A stretch of 64,000 nt of DNA from Owenia fusiformis. Lineage: Eukaryota; Annelida; Polychaeta; Sabellida; Oweniidae. Positions 11,706-24,300 of this stretch are shown piece after piece. The notes under the pieces were generated by a model that did no database searches, had not been told where the DNA came from, and saw only the letters and a list, made by a program, of their open reading frames with translations. The DNA is taken from contig CAIIXF020000003.1 of assembly GCA_903813345.2 (NCBI GenBank), positions 12,168,931 to 12,232,930 on the forward strand, in the 5' to 3' direction. Both the position numbers and the translations under genes were made by a program. The first letter of the stretch is position 1; each line of letters opens with the position of its first letter.

Positions 11706-12180
11706 TTAGTGTGACTGAGCCTAGTACATAAGACTCCAAATGTGAGAAATATATGGACAATTTTAATCTCTATTTGTTTGTAAGCTGTATTCCATATTTG
11801 TGTCAAAAGTAGAAAACACCAAATCAGAGTACAGTATTGTGTTTTATTATAAAAATTGTGTATTATAAAGTACAACATCAGGAATACACACTTCCACTGG
11901 GATACTTTCAAGTTGATGATTTATTTCCTTACAGTAATACCCCAATGGCCTCCTCATAACAAAACTTTGAAAATGTTTATTTGCAGCGTAAATATCCCAG
12001 TCAACAACGAAAAATGGATGTCATCATTTACCCTCTTAATCATAGCAAACTTAACTTGATTTTTCCACCACTGTTGACCATTCCTATCTAAACATAAACA
12101 CAATAAAACATGTAGTCTATCAATCCATCATTATATGATAATCTGTAAAATATCCATGAATATTTATTGAATATCCATCA
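11706..12180. other. Intergenic AT-rich DNA
   Basis: Between the satellite and the 3' side of POLR2C. Nothing supportable was found. Confidence 0.5.
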
Positions 12181-12519
12181 TTATCCCATAGTTGAGGTCA
12201 AATCTGTAGAATAACACGTATATATATTTATAATATTTTGCAAATGCGTGGAAAAAGCGATATCTGTGGAATACGGAGAATATTCCACAGATATCACTTT
12301 TTCCAAGGATTTGAAAACTCCCGTCAATGTGACGTGCATTGCTACATGGTTACATGTTATATGCTTACCAGTGATTTCATGACGTCACAAATATGCAAAT
12401 GATTAATGTTTTGGCTATAGTTCAGACAAATAAAACTGAATGTTGTTGTGAAATGCTTTGGAAGGTGAACTACAATGAACTAGGCATTATGGGATGATTT
12501 GACCTCAACTATGGGATAA
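12181..12519. mobile_element. 339-bp MITE with 24-bp perfect inverted ends
   Basis: The 24-bp left end (TTATCCCATAGTTGAGGTCA then AATC) is matched exactly in reverse complement at 12496-12519. Inside, about 12249-12305 forms a near-perfect hairpin around GATATCTGTGGAATA. It is a non-autonomous DNA element with no coding capacity. The target duplication is unclear. Confidence 0.82.
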
Positions 12520-12794
12520 TTAAAACATTTCGTGATATTTTAATCCACTCGTGAATATCAATATCTGCACTCATTCGCTATGCTCACTCGTCCAGATATT
12601 GATATCAACTCGTGGATAAAAATGATATCCCTCAAAATCATAGGATATCCTATACATATTTTTAACTTTTCATGAATATTAATTGAATGTCCATAGATAT
12701 CTGTGAACTATCCATGAATATTAAGGGAATGTCCATCATCTGCATACTAGTATTATCCATGGATACGTATTGAATATCCATTAATATCTGTACA
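12520..12794. repeat. Degenerate ATCCATGAATATT-type repeats in the POLR2C 3' flank
   Basis: Several diverged copies of a unit containing TATCCATGAATATTAATTGA and GTCCATAGATATCTGTGAAC occur here and also near 12150. This sequence overlaps what should be the POLR2C 3'UTR. No AATAAA could be assigned with confidence. Confidence 0.6.
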
Positions 12795-12979
12795 CTATCC
12801 ATCAATGGTCAATGCATGAGATTGTCTTTCATGACTTAATTGGGTTTGAAGATCACTTAGTTTACGTTTCAGTCCTGAGAGAGCAGAAAAGACGATATTC
12901 TCCGGCTTTAAAGCTCCGCATGCCTCAATGTTGATGTAAAACTTTTTTGGTGTCTCAATGCCAATGAATGGTGCTTGAG
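12795..12979 (-). CDS. POLR2C: POLR2C exon 8 (C-terminus and stop)
   Basis: 185 bp, acceptor TTATTTTCAG. It encodes [20 protein letters not shown] then [19 protein letters not shown] and ends at TAG (12797-12795). It lies 2.4 kb from exon 7 because intron 7 holds two transposons. Confidence 0.97.
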
Positions 12980-15900
12980 CTGAAAATAAAATGAAGTACA
13001 TGTATTGTATATATAATTTTCAATATTTGTTTGCCTGGAAAATCTCTGACTAAATGTTCATTATGTATGAGGTTATCCACTGGATATCCTTAATATACAG
13101 GGTGGTCCAAAAAAAAGTGAACCCCTGCAACAGGCTTCATTTTTCTTAATACATGCATGAATTGGCTCATATTATCACATGTTGTAGAGAAAGGTCTAAA
13201 ATTTTGGTTGATGCCATAATTTATTCCCAGTCTTAAATTTAAAAAAAACTACAAGCGTTTAACAAACATGCCTGGAAATAAGATATTGTACAAAATTTTA
13301 CAAATGTGATTCACGGAAATTGTTGAAACACATTGGATGATCTTAAACAGCTTCCAGTTAGAGATACAACTTTAAAACCCTACCATATGACAAAGGGGAC
13401 ACTATTCAAGCAGAAAACACATTTCACACTTTCATTGATCATTTTGAAGCATTTCTAACTGTTCGATCAACAGTTCAGGGGTATGTTACCTACACCAACA
13501 GTTAGAGGGGGGCCTCTTATGGAAGGAAGTTGCCCCCTGTGACCAGGAATCTGATAACCCTTTCATCAAATATCTTTAAAAATCAAAAGAAAATCCAATA
13601 TTCAATGTTTTGAGCCATATATCATTAGAATTGGTCCATGATTTATGAAGATATTGACAATACAAGATCATATAGGGGTATGTTCATGATTTCACTTGAA
13701 AATGTTTTCGTCTGTTGAAGCTTAGCACATCTCTTTGGGTCACAATAACTTTGCAACTAACAAATGTAGGATGCTAGTTTTAAGACATTATGTGCAGGAT
13801 TTAAAATTGAATAAAGTCAGAAAATATTAGTTCTTTAAGACTGCAGCTTAAAAAATTCTCAGGGGAAAGGTGTTACAGGGTTGAAGAATCGCGGATATTG
13901 AAAATCACAATTTGTCCATTTTCAGTAATGTTTGGTTAGGGCTTATAATTTCTGCAAATTTCAAGACTAAGAAAAATGTATGGTACCAACATAAATTTTA
14001 GACCTTCCTCTACAACATGTGAAAATAAAAAAGAATTCCTGCAAGTAATAAGAGAAATATGGCCAGTTGCAGGGGTTCACTTTTTTTTGGACCACCCTGT
14101 AAGTAAGAACTGTTAAAGTGTTTTGGTCAGTTGGTAAATAGGCATTTCTAAATCTAAATAGGCTCTTGATTGTTATTTCTTAATGTATTCCAAAAATTCA
14201 TGGAATATAACACAATAATTCTGAAAATTTCAGAATTTAATCTCTAAATACGAGGGTTGTCCCAGAAGTAATGCACTATATGCTCTAACTTACTTTAATA
14301 CTCTTCAATTCAGCTGAAATTTTGTGTATATAACAATTGAAGTTTTATCTATTATATCCTGAAGTTCCAGCATCAAACATTAATAATAAGTCATAATATG
14401 GTTGCTATAGCAACATGGGGGTAGGGGTGGGCGGGGCAGGTACCAATTTTTCTAATTATGAAAAGATCCAAAGTGTTATTTTATTAATATTTCTTTCTTT
14501 TAAATGATCAAAATGTTTCGTAAATTGTTAAATTATTTCAGCATGATGTTAACAAAGTACAAATAATGTCATTTAGCACTGTGATGTCGTAATACCACAG
14601 TTCGATAGTCACAAATTCAAATACAGTCACAGTCAAGAAATTGCAAAATGGCTGCAATTCTCACCTGGTACCAGAAGGCCTTGCATTTGGTGGCATTATT
14701 TCATACTTCACTTGGACTCACAGCCAATCAAAACTTATGCTACCATGTCGAAAGTATAAAAGGAGTATATATACCAGATAGAACTACAATTATGAGGTGG
14801 CAGAAGAGATTTAAAAGGGATGACTGGACCCTGGATGACAACTCCAAAATCATGGGAGGCAAAAACTCCACAAGTCACAATGGAAGAAATTGCCAAATTG
14901 TTTAACCTGACAGGCATCAAAAGTACATAACATGCAAAGGGCAATAGTTTGAGAAAATGTGAAATGGGACACTGTGCAATATACATCTATTAAATCTAGG
15001 ATGTACTCATAGTAATTTAGTATCTTAAAATGTATTTTTGAGCATATTTCTTATAGTTACACAGAATGGTATTTGTTGATTAATTATTTCATATTTTCAC
15101 TTTTTTTATTCTTTTTGACGTGACTGTATAACCTGCCCCACCCTACCCAAACTCACCAACTTGATTTTATTATAGCATCAATATAGTTTTATCAGTCAAC
15201 GTGAAAATTTGTAGAATAATCAAAATGTCTCTAAGGAACATTTACTGAAACTTTCATTGAAAAATATCAATTATTGATAAAGTTAGAGCATATAGTGCAT
15301 TACTTCTGGGACAACCCTCGTATTCTCAAAAATCTTCTCCATGTCGAAACAGCTATTATTTCAATTATTCTTACCTTCTTCCTCATCAATTTCAGAGAAT
15401 TCGCTCTTTGGCCTGAAAATAGAATAATCATAATTCTAGATTTAAAATGCAAAATAGAGAGATATAGGTGAAAATGTGAAATAAAGCAAACAAACGTATT
15501 GTACACAGGGTTGGTCTCATCCCACTGACATCAATTAAAAATTAGACGTAAAATGTCATCACCTGCCATTTGTTACAGATGCCAAACGTCAAGTACTGAA
15601 CACTGTCAACAAAAAGGTTGGAGACACTTGAGAAAGATGAGATGAAGCAAAGTGTTTATGCCAAGGCAAAAAATAATGCGACTTGTGCAAATGACTGAGT
15701 GCCTCATATAGATGGCAGGTCAAAAATGGGTTGTTTGATACGTCCAGTAGTTTTGAATACCATGCAAATATCTCTTTCATAAAATTTGAAATAAGCTCAG
15801 TTAATCAAGTTACATTCATTTTAGCCTTCAAAGTTGAAAAGGCGTGTATTAAGCACTCCCAAATTTTATTGAAATGCTAGAACACCAGACAATTCATTCA

Positions 15901-18900
15901 AACCTTAAAGAGAAATGACATGAAATAAGCCATGAGCAGACAGCTTAATAAGCCACAAAAATTCAATAACGTACCATTCCTCTGGTATGGGGTATACAGT
16001 GTGTCTTAAGGCATTGTCTGGGTCATATTCAAACGCCACACCACAGGTTGGGTTCCACTTAGCATGTTCCTTTGCGAATCCCTTACGTGCAAAAGCTCTC
16101 AATTTCACTTCCTGTCCCTTTCGCAGTTTCACAATGACAATATCTGAAAAGATGGAGGTTTGTTAAATTATCATCCTAATTAAAATCATTCAAAAAAAAC
16201 TTTTATAATTATCATTATTGGAATTTGCCACTCGTGATTTTTCGAGAAATCTTTAGCAATTACTGAATGTATGTATCCCCCGCTATATATCGTAACAATT
16301 TATGAATTTCCTGAAGACACATACTTTTTAAGTTGTATAATGATGAGTGTGAAACATCTTAAATAGAATAACTTAATAACACAAACAGCTTAAAACATCA
16401 TACAAAAATTTCATACTACTAGGTGAATACATGTTTATCTTTCAATGATTCTAGCAAGGTGTATCCCCGAACCCAAAGGGACAGATGAAAACACCTTGTA
16501 GAATCATTGAAGGAGCAACAGGTTTTCACGGACATGAAATATTTGTTTTATTATTCACTGTTATGTCCACCACTCTCTTATCGGGAATGTCTTGCAAGAA
16601 TGCTTAGAACATTAAATTCAACTCAACCTGTCAGGTTGTGTTAGTCTCAGGCGATACCTTCTCGGTCAACAGCGTGTGATCTACTAGAACACCAGTTCAT
16701 AAACAGTTTAATTGTTCTTTTGTACCTTTAATTGGTTTGTTTGCGTAACCCAGAATTCTATCATTTTCCTTGTTGGAATTTTCATTGAACCAATTGTTTG
16801 GCATGTCTGACATTTTCGTATTATTATTGGATGGATTTAAGATTTACACTGGATGAAAAATGCCAGCCGGTGAATATGTCTCATCGAATGTATGGTATCA
16901 ACCAATAAGAGAGTGGGGAACATGATAATGATATAATACTATTAAATACTCAAGCCAAAATTAAACTATTTTAACGATGTGGAAACCTTACCAGCTGGAT
17001 GAAGATTCAAGCAGATTTATAATATATGGATAGATCATATTTTAATACACTACATTATACATACATAAATATTTTCCAGTATTTCTCTCATATGGTGTCC
17101 AAATAGTTATAATTTTATTTCATATTGAATTTTTAAACATGTTACTTCATCTAAAGGTCTGTTTAACACATGCAACGTTAAATTTATCTTCTCCAAAACT
17201 GAGAAAATTAAAAATCAACAAATAAAAAATCATCAATGTAAAAATCAAAATGTTGCCAGATTTGTTAAATGGTGTATTTAAATGAGCTATTTTTTCATGG
17301 AGTATATGACATACTTTTAATAAGTAATTTTTGGAATAAACTTTGGAATAAAAAAAAATTTAAGTATAGCTGTCAAAACTCAACAATTCAAAGTCATAAC
17401 TGTAATATCATTGGAAAAAGAACTGATATTAAAGGCCCTACGATGGAATTACCTGGGGATTATGGCAAAATTTGAGTCAAATTCCTTACCATCTTGCTCT
17501 CCATAATCATCCTGCTCTTCTCTGTGCCGCGATGTCACCTGAAAACACAATGGTAATAACTATGGACTAGCTGTAATCAAGGGCACATTAGATATAACAT
17601 AATGTTCATAATTATGAAAAATGCAACCACTGAAGCATAACTAAACATAACTAACAGGAAAAATTGGCAAGAATGATAAAAATGAAAACATTAAAAACTA
17701 CAGCAAATTCCAACAAACAATCATTTTTTGAACATTTAATTAATTTTTCATTGGGATAACTAATGAAGGCAACTTTGGAAACACTATAATTAAATTAGAA
17801 TCAAATAGTAACAAATAATATAATAAAACAATATTAATTGTTATTAAGTATCAGCATGACCACATTTCATGACTTACCTAGAGCAGATTTCATGACTAAT
17901 TCTAACATTTAATGATATGCAGCATGTACCACATTTCATGACTTGACCCAACATTTCATGACTTACCGGGACTACTTTTGGGTTGCTTGAGATGACTTAC
18001 CGGGACTACTTTTGGGTTGCTTGAGATGACTTACCGGGACTACTTTTGGGTTGCTTGAGATGACTTACCGGGACTACTTTTGGGTTGCTTGAGATGACTT
18101 ACCGGGACTACTTTTGGGTTACTTGAGATGACTTACCGGGACTACTTTTGGGTTGCTTGAGATGAGATCAGCACTGCTGACATGACGTGTCTGGTCATCA
18201 GAGCATCGTACATCCAGTGTAAACTCAACAGAACAATCAGAACAGAACTCATCACATGTGCAGTCCTAAAAGTTAAACACATGCTGAATGAGCAATAGTT
18301 TTGGTTTACAAGAACAGAGCTAAAATATAGCATAAAGCATCAAATGACTCCCAAATTGCATGGGTAAGTATATATAAAGTTGTAATACAGTTTCAAACAA
18401 GAAATGCAATTTTATTTCAATATTAACCCTAAAAATAAAATCCAGTTCTTGCATCAAGTCAAGCCAAGATCAAGATATTCAATGTTTCAATGATTTCAAA
18501 ATGTAAATGTTCAATATAGTGCAAGGTATTCAAAATGTCAACATGGTGCAAGATTTTTCATGTTTCAACTTGGTGCACATTTTTTTAACTTCAACGATAT
18601 TTGAATTATTTTGGGATTTTCAATAGTCATCCTCCTAAGCAGGTATCCAGAATCCGTACCTCCTTCTTCCCCCTGCTATAACCAATTTGGAAGCGCCCGA
18701 TTAAACTGAATCACGTGATCTAATTATGCGCAATGATTTATACATGATTTCTGTCGCAGTTCTTAATCGTGGAAATGCTAAATGCTTATTGCAGGGAGTA
18801 AAAAGAAAGAATATATTAAATTCTGGATTTTTAAGCCCTGTGATCAGAGGATGTTCAATAGTATACAGTGTGAGTTTCTTAAAACTAATGATACAAGTTA

Positions 18901-20611
18901 CTTCAACTTAAAGACAATTAAAATATAATATATACTCCTAAAATAAATCAAAGGGCCTACTCTGGAGTACTGCATTTTGTCCACAATGTCATCTGATGTC
19001 AGTGGAATAAGACCAACCCTGTGTGCAATAAACTCATCGTGTAGTACTGTAGAATTTGCCTCTATTTGCACCCAGTCTATGGCTGTAACATAAAGGAGAA
19101 CAACATGAGGAACACCATAAATTGATATAGCAAGGATGTATTTAATTTGTCATGTGTGCAGCTATTTAATTTGTTTGTTTGAACAAATAAATCAGAATAT
19201 CATAGCATGGGATAACATTGTAAACTAGTGTTGAAAGTCAGGAAGAAATCAAAAAACTAAAACTGAAAGAAAAATATTCTTTCAAAAAACAACTCTACAT
19301 GTATTTCTCTTTAATTAGCATTTATGTCATAGTTTTTTTTATTTTTCTCTGGGATCATCTAAAATTTGCTATAATAGGGCTTGGTATAGCTACTAAAAAT
19401 TGACTTTAGCAAGTCACAATTATGGATTATTCAAGACCCTCAATGTGTTAATAACAGGACTTTATGACTTTTTACTATTGCAAACCATTTATTGAGAGAC
19501 ATTAAATTCACATGAAAATTCACTGACAATTTTAAGACTTCTTTTACAATTCCAAAGAGCATTCCAGGGAACAATTTTCAAGGTATTTTCCCCGACTATA
19601 AAAGTGTTAATACCTGTAAAAGCTGCATTTCTTACCTAAGATTGGAACCTCTGCGATAAATGTCCTTCTTATACTGTTTGCAACGCTGGAAAATAAATAA
19701 TACAGAATATATGTCACCTAGTTCAAAAGTGGCATTAAAAGTGGCCAGTGCACAGCAACAAGCCTACACTTCTGGTAAAGAGGGGAGATGTCAACGTGGT
19801 AGCCTGACAGTCGCCCCAGGGTATTTCAACATAAAGGGACTTCCTAGGGGTGTACAGGGGCCAACAAGGATGGTTCCTTTCAATTTTAAAATGAGTAGTA
19901 AACCATAGATCTATTTTTAAATGTTTAGGTTTCAAATTATTTTATTTTCAAATTCCATCACTGTTAAATTAATATATCTGCTTTATATGGGCTTATTATA
20001 TATCTGCTTTATATATATATCTGCTATTGACCTAGACATTATTAGCCTTTTGCAGATCATTGACATTAAAGACCAAAACCCGCAATTCAAATTCTGAAGT
20101 CTAAAGATTAAGAAAACAAATAGGGTTTTATAATCAGCGTAAGAATATGTTTACATGGGCTTAGAATAAGATAAAGAAGCCAGACTCTTTTCATGATCAA
20201 AGTAGACCTAGCAATAGGGCCATTTAACCGAAATGGAAAATGGCCACTGGCCAGCAAACCAAATCATTTTAAGTCAATTTTGGAGTTCTAATTCCAATCA
20301 ATCCAAACAAATATAAAACGATGTCAACTTATCGAGTAGGTTCGTTTCTTTTTTGTTTGTTTTCATTTGTGGTCCGAAAGGGGATTCGAAAGTTCCAATT
20401 CTGGCACAGCCCTACCTAGTACAACACTCAGTACAGTACTACAATAAATGTTGAACTGAAGAGGCTGAGGACTGAGGTGAACAAAAAACAGAAAATAATT
20501 AATAAATAAACATCAATCACTTTACCTGAGATCTGTGTCTTCAAGGACAAATTTAATATTATCATCTGTCAGTTCACTTATGTAAACTGTTGGCTGATTG
20601 GCATAAGGCAT
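12795..20611 (-). CDS. POLR2C: RNA polymerase II subunit RPB3, complete, 8 coding exons
   Basis: Exons on the minus strand: 20611-20526, 19685-19636, 19082-18961, 18265-18137, 17538-17490, 16143-15975, 15412-15375, 12979-12795. They sum to 828 bp, 275 codons plus TAG, which is the length of human RPB3. All junctions are GT-AG and all phases agree. The start MPYANQPTV is the family's N-terminus. Residues 88-97 ([10 protein letters not shown]) give the zinc loop. [32 protein letters not shown] and LSALSGLK-like [19 protein letters not shown] are diagnostic. RPB3 dimerises with RPB11 to nucleate Pol II assembly in the nucleus. Introns hold two mariner-like elements, and intron 4 begins with a minisatellite of its own splice donor. 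An upstream untranslated exon near 25.7 kb is inferred. Confidence 0.98.
13098..14099. mobile_element. Non-autonomous mariner-like element, CAGGGTGGTCC ends
   Basis: A 1,002-bp insertion in POLR2C intron 7. Inverted ends CAGGGTGGTCCAAAAAAAAG (continuing TGAACCCCTGCAA) are near-perfect over about 33 bp. Weaker complementarity extends about 130 bp inward, for example around CACATGTTGTAGAGAAAGG. It is flanked by TA on both sides, the Tc1/mariner target. No transposase frame remains. Confidence 0.9.
14251..15320 (+). mobile_element. Mariner-like element, CGAGGGTTGTCC ends
   Basis: A 1,070-bp insertion in POLR2C intron 7, ending 55 bp from exon 7. Inverted ends CGAGGGTTGTCCCAGAAGTA continue as TGCACTATATGCTCTAACTT, about 41 bp and nearly identical. 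A TA dinucleotide lies on both sides. It carries only a transposase N-terminal remnant (next entry). Confidence 0.92.
14648..14905 (+). pseudogene. Mariner-type transposase N-terminal remnant
   Basis: An 85-codon frame from ATG reads [20 protein letters not shown], like the second helix-turn-helix of mariner transposases (a motif of the form ..W.KRFK.G...L.D). The DDE/D catalytic part is deleted. The placement inside a TA-flanked element with mariner-type ends supports the call. Confidence 0.6.
15413..15974. other. POLR2C intron 6
   Basis: Ordinary intron sequence, nothing else supported. The 63- and 68-codon minus-strand frames overlapping it have no splice logic. Confidence 0.6.
15975..16143 (-). 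CDS. POLR2C: POLR2C exon 6 (conserved core)
   Basis: 169 bp. The acceptor CTTTTCAG is at 16144 and the donor GTACGT at 15974-15969. It encodes the most conserved RPB3 block, [20 protein letters not shown] then [20 protein letters not shown]. It ends with the first two bases of a Trp codon completed by exon 7 (EEW then PKSEF). Confidence 0.97.
16144..17489. other. POLR2C intron 5, with two small inverted repeats
   Basis: A hairpin lies at 16441-16511 (TTCAATGATTCTAGCAAGG against its complement). A wider pair (CCACTCTCTTAT at about 16570 against ATAAGAGAGTGG at about 16905) may bound a MITE of about 370 bp. A 38-codon minus-strand frame starting MSDMPNN near 16813 has no family resemblance. 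Confidence 0.55.
17961..18175. repeat. 34-bp minisatellite of the POLR2C exon 4 splice donor
   Basis: Read on the minus strand, the unit is CTCAAGCAACCCAAAAGTAG, TCCCG, then GTAAGTCAT. That is the last 25 coding bases of exon 4 plus the first nine intron bases. Donors GTAAGT start at 18136, 18102, 18068, 18034, 18000 and 17966, exactly 34 bp apart. The copy adjoining the exon differs by one base, making AAG TAA. Confidence 0.95.
18137..18265 (-). CDS. POLR2C: POLR2C exon 4 (zinc-loop exon)
   Basis: 129 bp, phase 0 to phase 0. It opens with [19 protein letters not shown], the four-cysteine zinc loop of RPB3. The donor GTAAGT at 18136-18131 is the first of six identical donors in a 34-bp tandem array. 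The proximal one is chosen because it joins in frame to VTSRHRE of exon 5 and matches the family. Confidence 0.96.
18266..18960. other. POLR2C intron 3
   Basis: AT-rich intron with TTCAACATGGTGCAAG-like repeats near 18500-18600. No other feature. Confidence 0.55.
19083..20525. other. POLR2C introns 1 and 2 (around exon 2)
   Basis: Exon 2 is 19685-19636 ([16 protein letters not shown]). The surrounding introns show no transposon ends or extra exons. TATATCTGCTTTATA repeats occur near 19975-20025. Confidence 0.55.
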
Positions 20612-20777
20612 AACTAAGGTCTAAATACAGTGTAAACCATCAAAAACTGAAGATTTTTTGAAAAACGAGCTCGTGAATATCAAATCTCGCTGCAACTCTC
20701 GCTGTCGGGAACTGAAAGCTGAGACTCGTTAGAAAATTTATTATTTGTGGTTTTGAACTTTTCGCCCCTAAAAATGA

Positions 20778-21356
20778 TGTCTATACAAGGAATCCCTCCT
20801 TCAGGACGACTGGAGTCCAGGTGCCTTTGATGGGAGCAAGCTAAACATCCACGAACCAGGACCTCAACCCACATGCGTTCTAAAAAACGTGAGATGTAAT
20901 CTGGATGAGACAGGTATAACTGAGATCATCGCCAATACAACAGGTGTAACAGTAGACGTAAGAAGACTTCACTACACTGATACAGGTAAAGCACTGCCAA
21001 TTGTGAATATCAAATGTAAATCATACAAGGATCTCAAAACAATTTTTGAATCCAAAATCGTATTTGAGGGGACAACTTGGATCACAAAACCCCACCACAG
21101 TGCAAAATTCAAGGTCACACGTTGTTTCAATTGCCAGCGCTACGGTCACGTAGCCAAAAGCTGTTCTTTTGTCAAAAGGTGCAAATGTGGATACCCTGGA
21201 AATCATGACCCTATTTCTGATTCTTGCAGCAACTCTTGTTGTAACTGTGGGGGCACACATAAGGCAAACTCCAACCAATGCCCCATGTTCATTCAACACA
21301 AAACCAGACTGCAAAACAGAATATCTCAACATGAAAATAAATCAAGCGAATGTTAG
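20778..21356 (+). pseudogene. LINE ORF1 fragment (gag-like, zinc knuckles)
   Basis: The frame is open from just after a stop at 20775 and ends with TAG at 21354-21356. An N-terminal part resembling the RNA-binding segment (VRRLHYTDTGKALPIVNIKC) precedes CFNCQRYGHVAKSC (CX2CX4HX4C) and further Cys/His-rich motifs (CKCGYPGNHD, CCNCGGTHKANSNQC). No good ATG remains, so it is 5'-truncated or frameshifted. It overlaps the likely ORF2 start by 26 bp, an arrangement typical of such elements. Confidence 0.85.
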
Positions 21357-24300
21357 ATCCATTAACACATCTGCTAAATACATTCAGAACATTACGCATG
21401 AAAATGTAAAAATATGGTGCCTTACTGAAATTTGGCACCCAGATTTCAAAAAACTCAACATTCTAAAAAATTGGTCATGGGTCAAAACAGAGAGAAACAA
21501 CAGGCAGGGTGGGGGGTCGGCAGTGGTGGTGGCTCCAGACATCAAAATGGTAAAACGTCCAGATCTTATGGTCAAAAATCTCGAAACGTCATGGGCAAAT
21601 ATCTATGCTGGCAATGTACACTTTACCTTATGTTCTGCATACATACCTCCAGATGATGAGGAGGCAATGAAAACCTTCATAATAGTCGCTGAGAAAGCAC
21701 TAAATGAAAGCCTCCCTGTCGTCTTCACGGGGGATTTTAATGCGAAACATATGATGTGGGGGTGCAAAAACAATAATGCTTTAGGCAACATATTGGTGGG
21801 CTTTATAAATAGTCATTGTCTCACTATCTCAAATGATAACACACCAACTAGAGACACCTCCATCATCGACCTCACAATCTGTAGCAACTCTCTCAGACAC
21901 AAGATCAATGATTGGCATGTAGATAGTGAAATTTTTCTCAACACTGATCATAAATTAATACAATTCAGTATAGGGGAACTTCCTAAAGCAGAATGTAAGG
22001 AATATTGGGATTTCAAAGGTGCAAACTGGAACGCTTTTACCCATGAATGTAATAACCTATTTTCAATATATCTTACAGCAAGCAACCAGGAAGGGCACTC
22101 TAGTGAATCCACAGTTGATGCAGACTACAGGGAAATCTGCAGACTCATACAGTTAGCTTCTGAGACCACTCTAAATAAGAAGAGGGTAAACAAGCATAGT
22201 AAGGGATGGTGGTGCAGGGAACTAACGAGCATGGTTAAAACTTTAAGAAAAGCGAAAAGAAAGTTAAATGCTCGGTACGACCCTGCTAACTACCAAGCCT
22301 ATGTAAAAAGTGTAGACAAATTTCAAGAATTGACTGAAAGCTATAAAAATAGCTATTGGGCAAGAATGTTCAGCCAACTTGATAGTAATGGTAATGACAA
22401 TGCCCTTTGGAGGATTGTCAATAGGTATAATTCAGGACAAAACATAAAGAAAACAGTTCAACCAATTGTAAAAAATGGCACAACAGCAGTAACTGATGAA
22501 GATATATCAAATGTACTCCTGGCCAAATATGGCAAGGAAGATTTAGATGTCAAATTAGATGTAGTGTGGTATAATAGCATAATGAGCAGATACAATTTTA
22601 TAGTTGATTCTGAAAAACACAATATCAAATCGGCTCAATATGACAATCAGTGTGAAATTGTGAATGGCGAGATCCACCTAAATGAGGTCAAAAGAGCAAT
22701 TGATAACATGGCCAAGGCCTCGGCTCCCAGTCCAAGAGAAAAAATACACAATTTAACAATCAAAAAAGGGGGAATTAATATGATCTCTGCCATCCACAAA
22801 CTCATACAGAAATGTTGGTGTAAAGGCACATTACCTAAAGAGTTTACCATTGACCCTAAATTCACATTGCACAAACCCGACAAAGAAACATACAACGATG
22901 ATGGCTCATATAGGCCAATTACACTTGAATCTGTCATTGGTAAGATCTATGAAAGGGTTACAAATGGTAGACTAAATTGGTTAGCTGAGGTAAACACCAT
23001 GTTATCTTCATTCCAGGATGCGTACAGAACGGGAAGAACCTGCACGACCAACCTAATTAGACTGGTACAAGATATCCAAGTAGGATGGAACAACCAGCTA
23101 ATTACAGTGGCTGTAACAGTAGATTATTCGTCCTGTTTTGAACGCATTTGGAGGGAGGGGTTGATAGTTAAACTTTTCGACAAGGGTATCAAGGGTAGAC
23201 TCTTGATATACATAGCTGAGTATCTTAGCAATAGGGCCTACACTTTGACAGTCAACAATCATACAACTGAGCTCAAAAAGTCACACGTAGGAATCCCTCA
23301 AGGGGCCGTGATTTCTCCGACACTCTGTAACTTGTACACAGCGGATGCTCTGGCGAAAATAAAATCGCAACATGGGGAATACGCAGATGATGCAATTATA
23401 TGGTGCAGCGGTAAGACTATAGCTGAAGTCGAAAAAAACAGTAAATGAGGATTTGGAACATTTGGCCAGATGGTGCTCGCACTGGAACATGGACATAGCA
23501 ACAAATAAAACAAAAGTGCTTGTATTTACACCTCAAGGGTCAATAGAACCAAATGTATCAATATACTTCAAAAACTCAAAACTTGAAGTAGTACCTCAAA
23601 CTAAAGTGCTCGGCGTCACTATAGATAACAAATTAAAGTTCACCTCGCACATAGAGGAAAGGCAAAGGAAGGGCTTCGGGGCTCTCAAACGTATTGCTGA
23701 TTTTGCAAATGCAAACATCGGTTGCAAACAAGAGACCTTTACTAAACTATATAAATCTTTAGTCAGGCCCAACCTGGAATACGGCAGCAGTGTGATAGCC
23801 ACATCCACAACCAAGGCAGCAGAAGCCTACAACTCGGTTCAAAGACAGGCACTTCTCAAAGCAACTGGCTGTCTGCACTCAACCAGTACAGAAACGCTAG
23901 AGGCGATCACAAATTGTGTGCCCATCTATACGTTGCTCCGAGCAAGACAAGCTCAAGAACACATCAGAATTCTTATGAAACATGAATCTGAACCGATTCT
24001 AGCAGAATTCAAACTCTGGAAAGCTAATCGCAAACCAGAGAAATGTGTCTCTAATTTTAACATTCTGCTATCTAGGACACGGGAATTTGGTAAATCCCTA
24101 CTCCAAACGCCTCTGGACAAAGCGTACTCAAATTCAGACTGGTGTCCTTTCTCACCTCTCGGAATACAATTTGACCTTGAAGACTTCACAAGCTCAAAGA
24201 GTGCCCAAACTACAAGAATTCAACAGATTCTACAGAAGATCCCAGTTGATGACACAGTGGTCTTCACGGATGGATCCACACTTGGCAATCCGGGCCCCAC

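Noticed and set aside
16700-16815. Minus-strand frame starting [14 protein letters not shown], considered as an alternative POLR2C first exon
   Set aside because: It lies inside intron 5, and the true first exon (MPYANQPTV) is at 20611. It has no family match.
17961-18175. CRISPR-like array in POLR2C intron 4
   Set aside because: Units are head-to-tail without unique spacers and the context is an animal gene. It is a minisatellite.
21021-21332. Minus-strand frames overlapping the LINE
   Set aside because: They are shadows of ORF1 and ORF2 in other frames with no motifs of their own.
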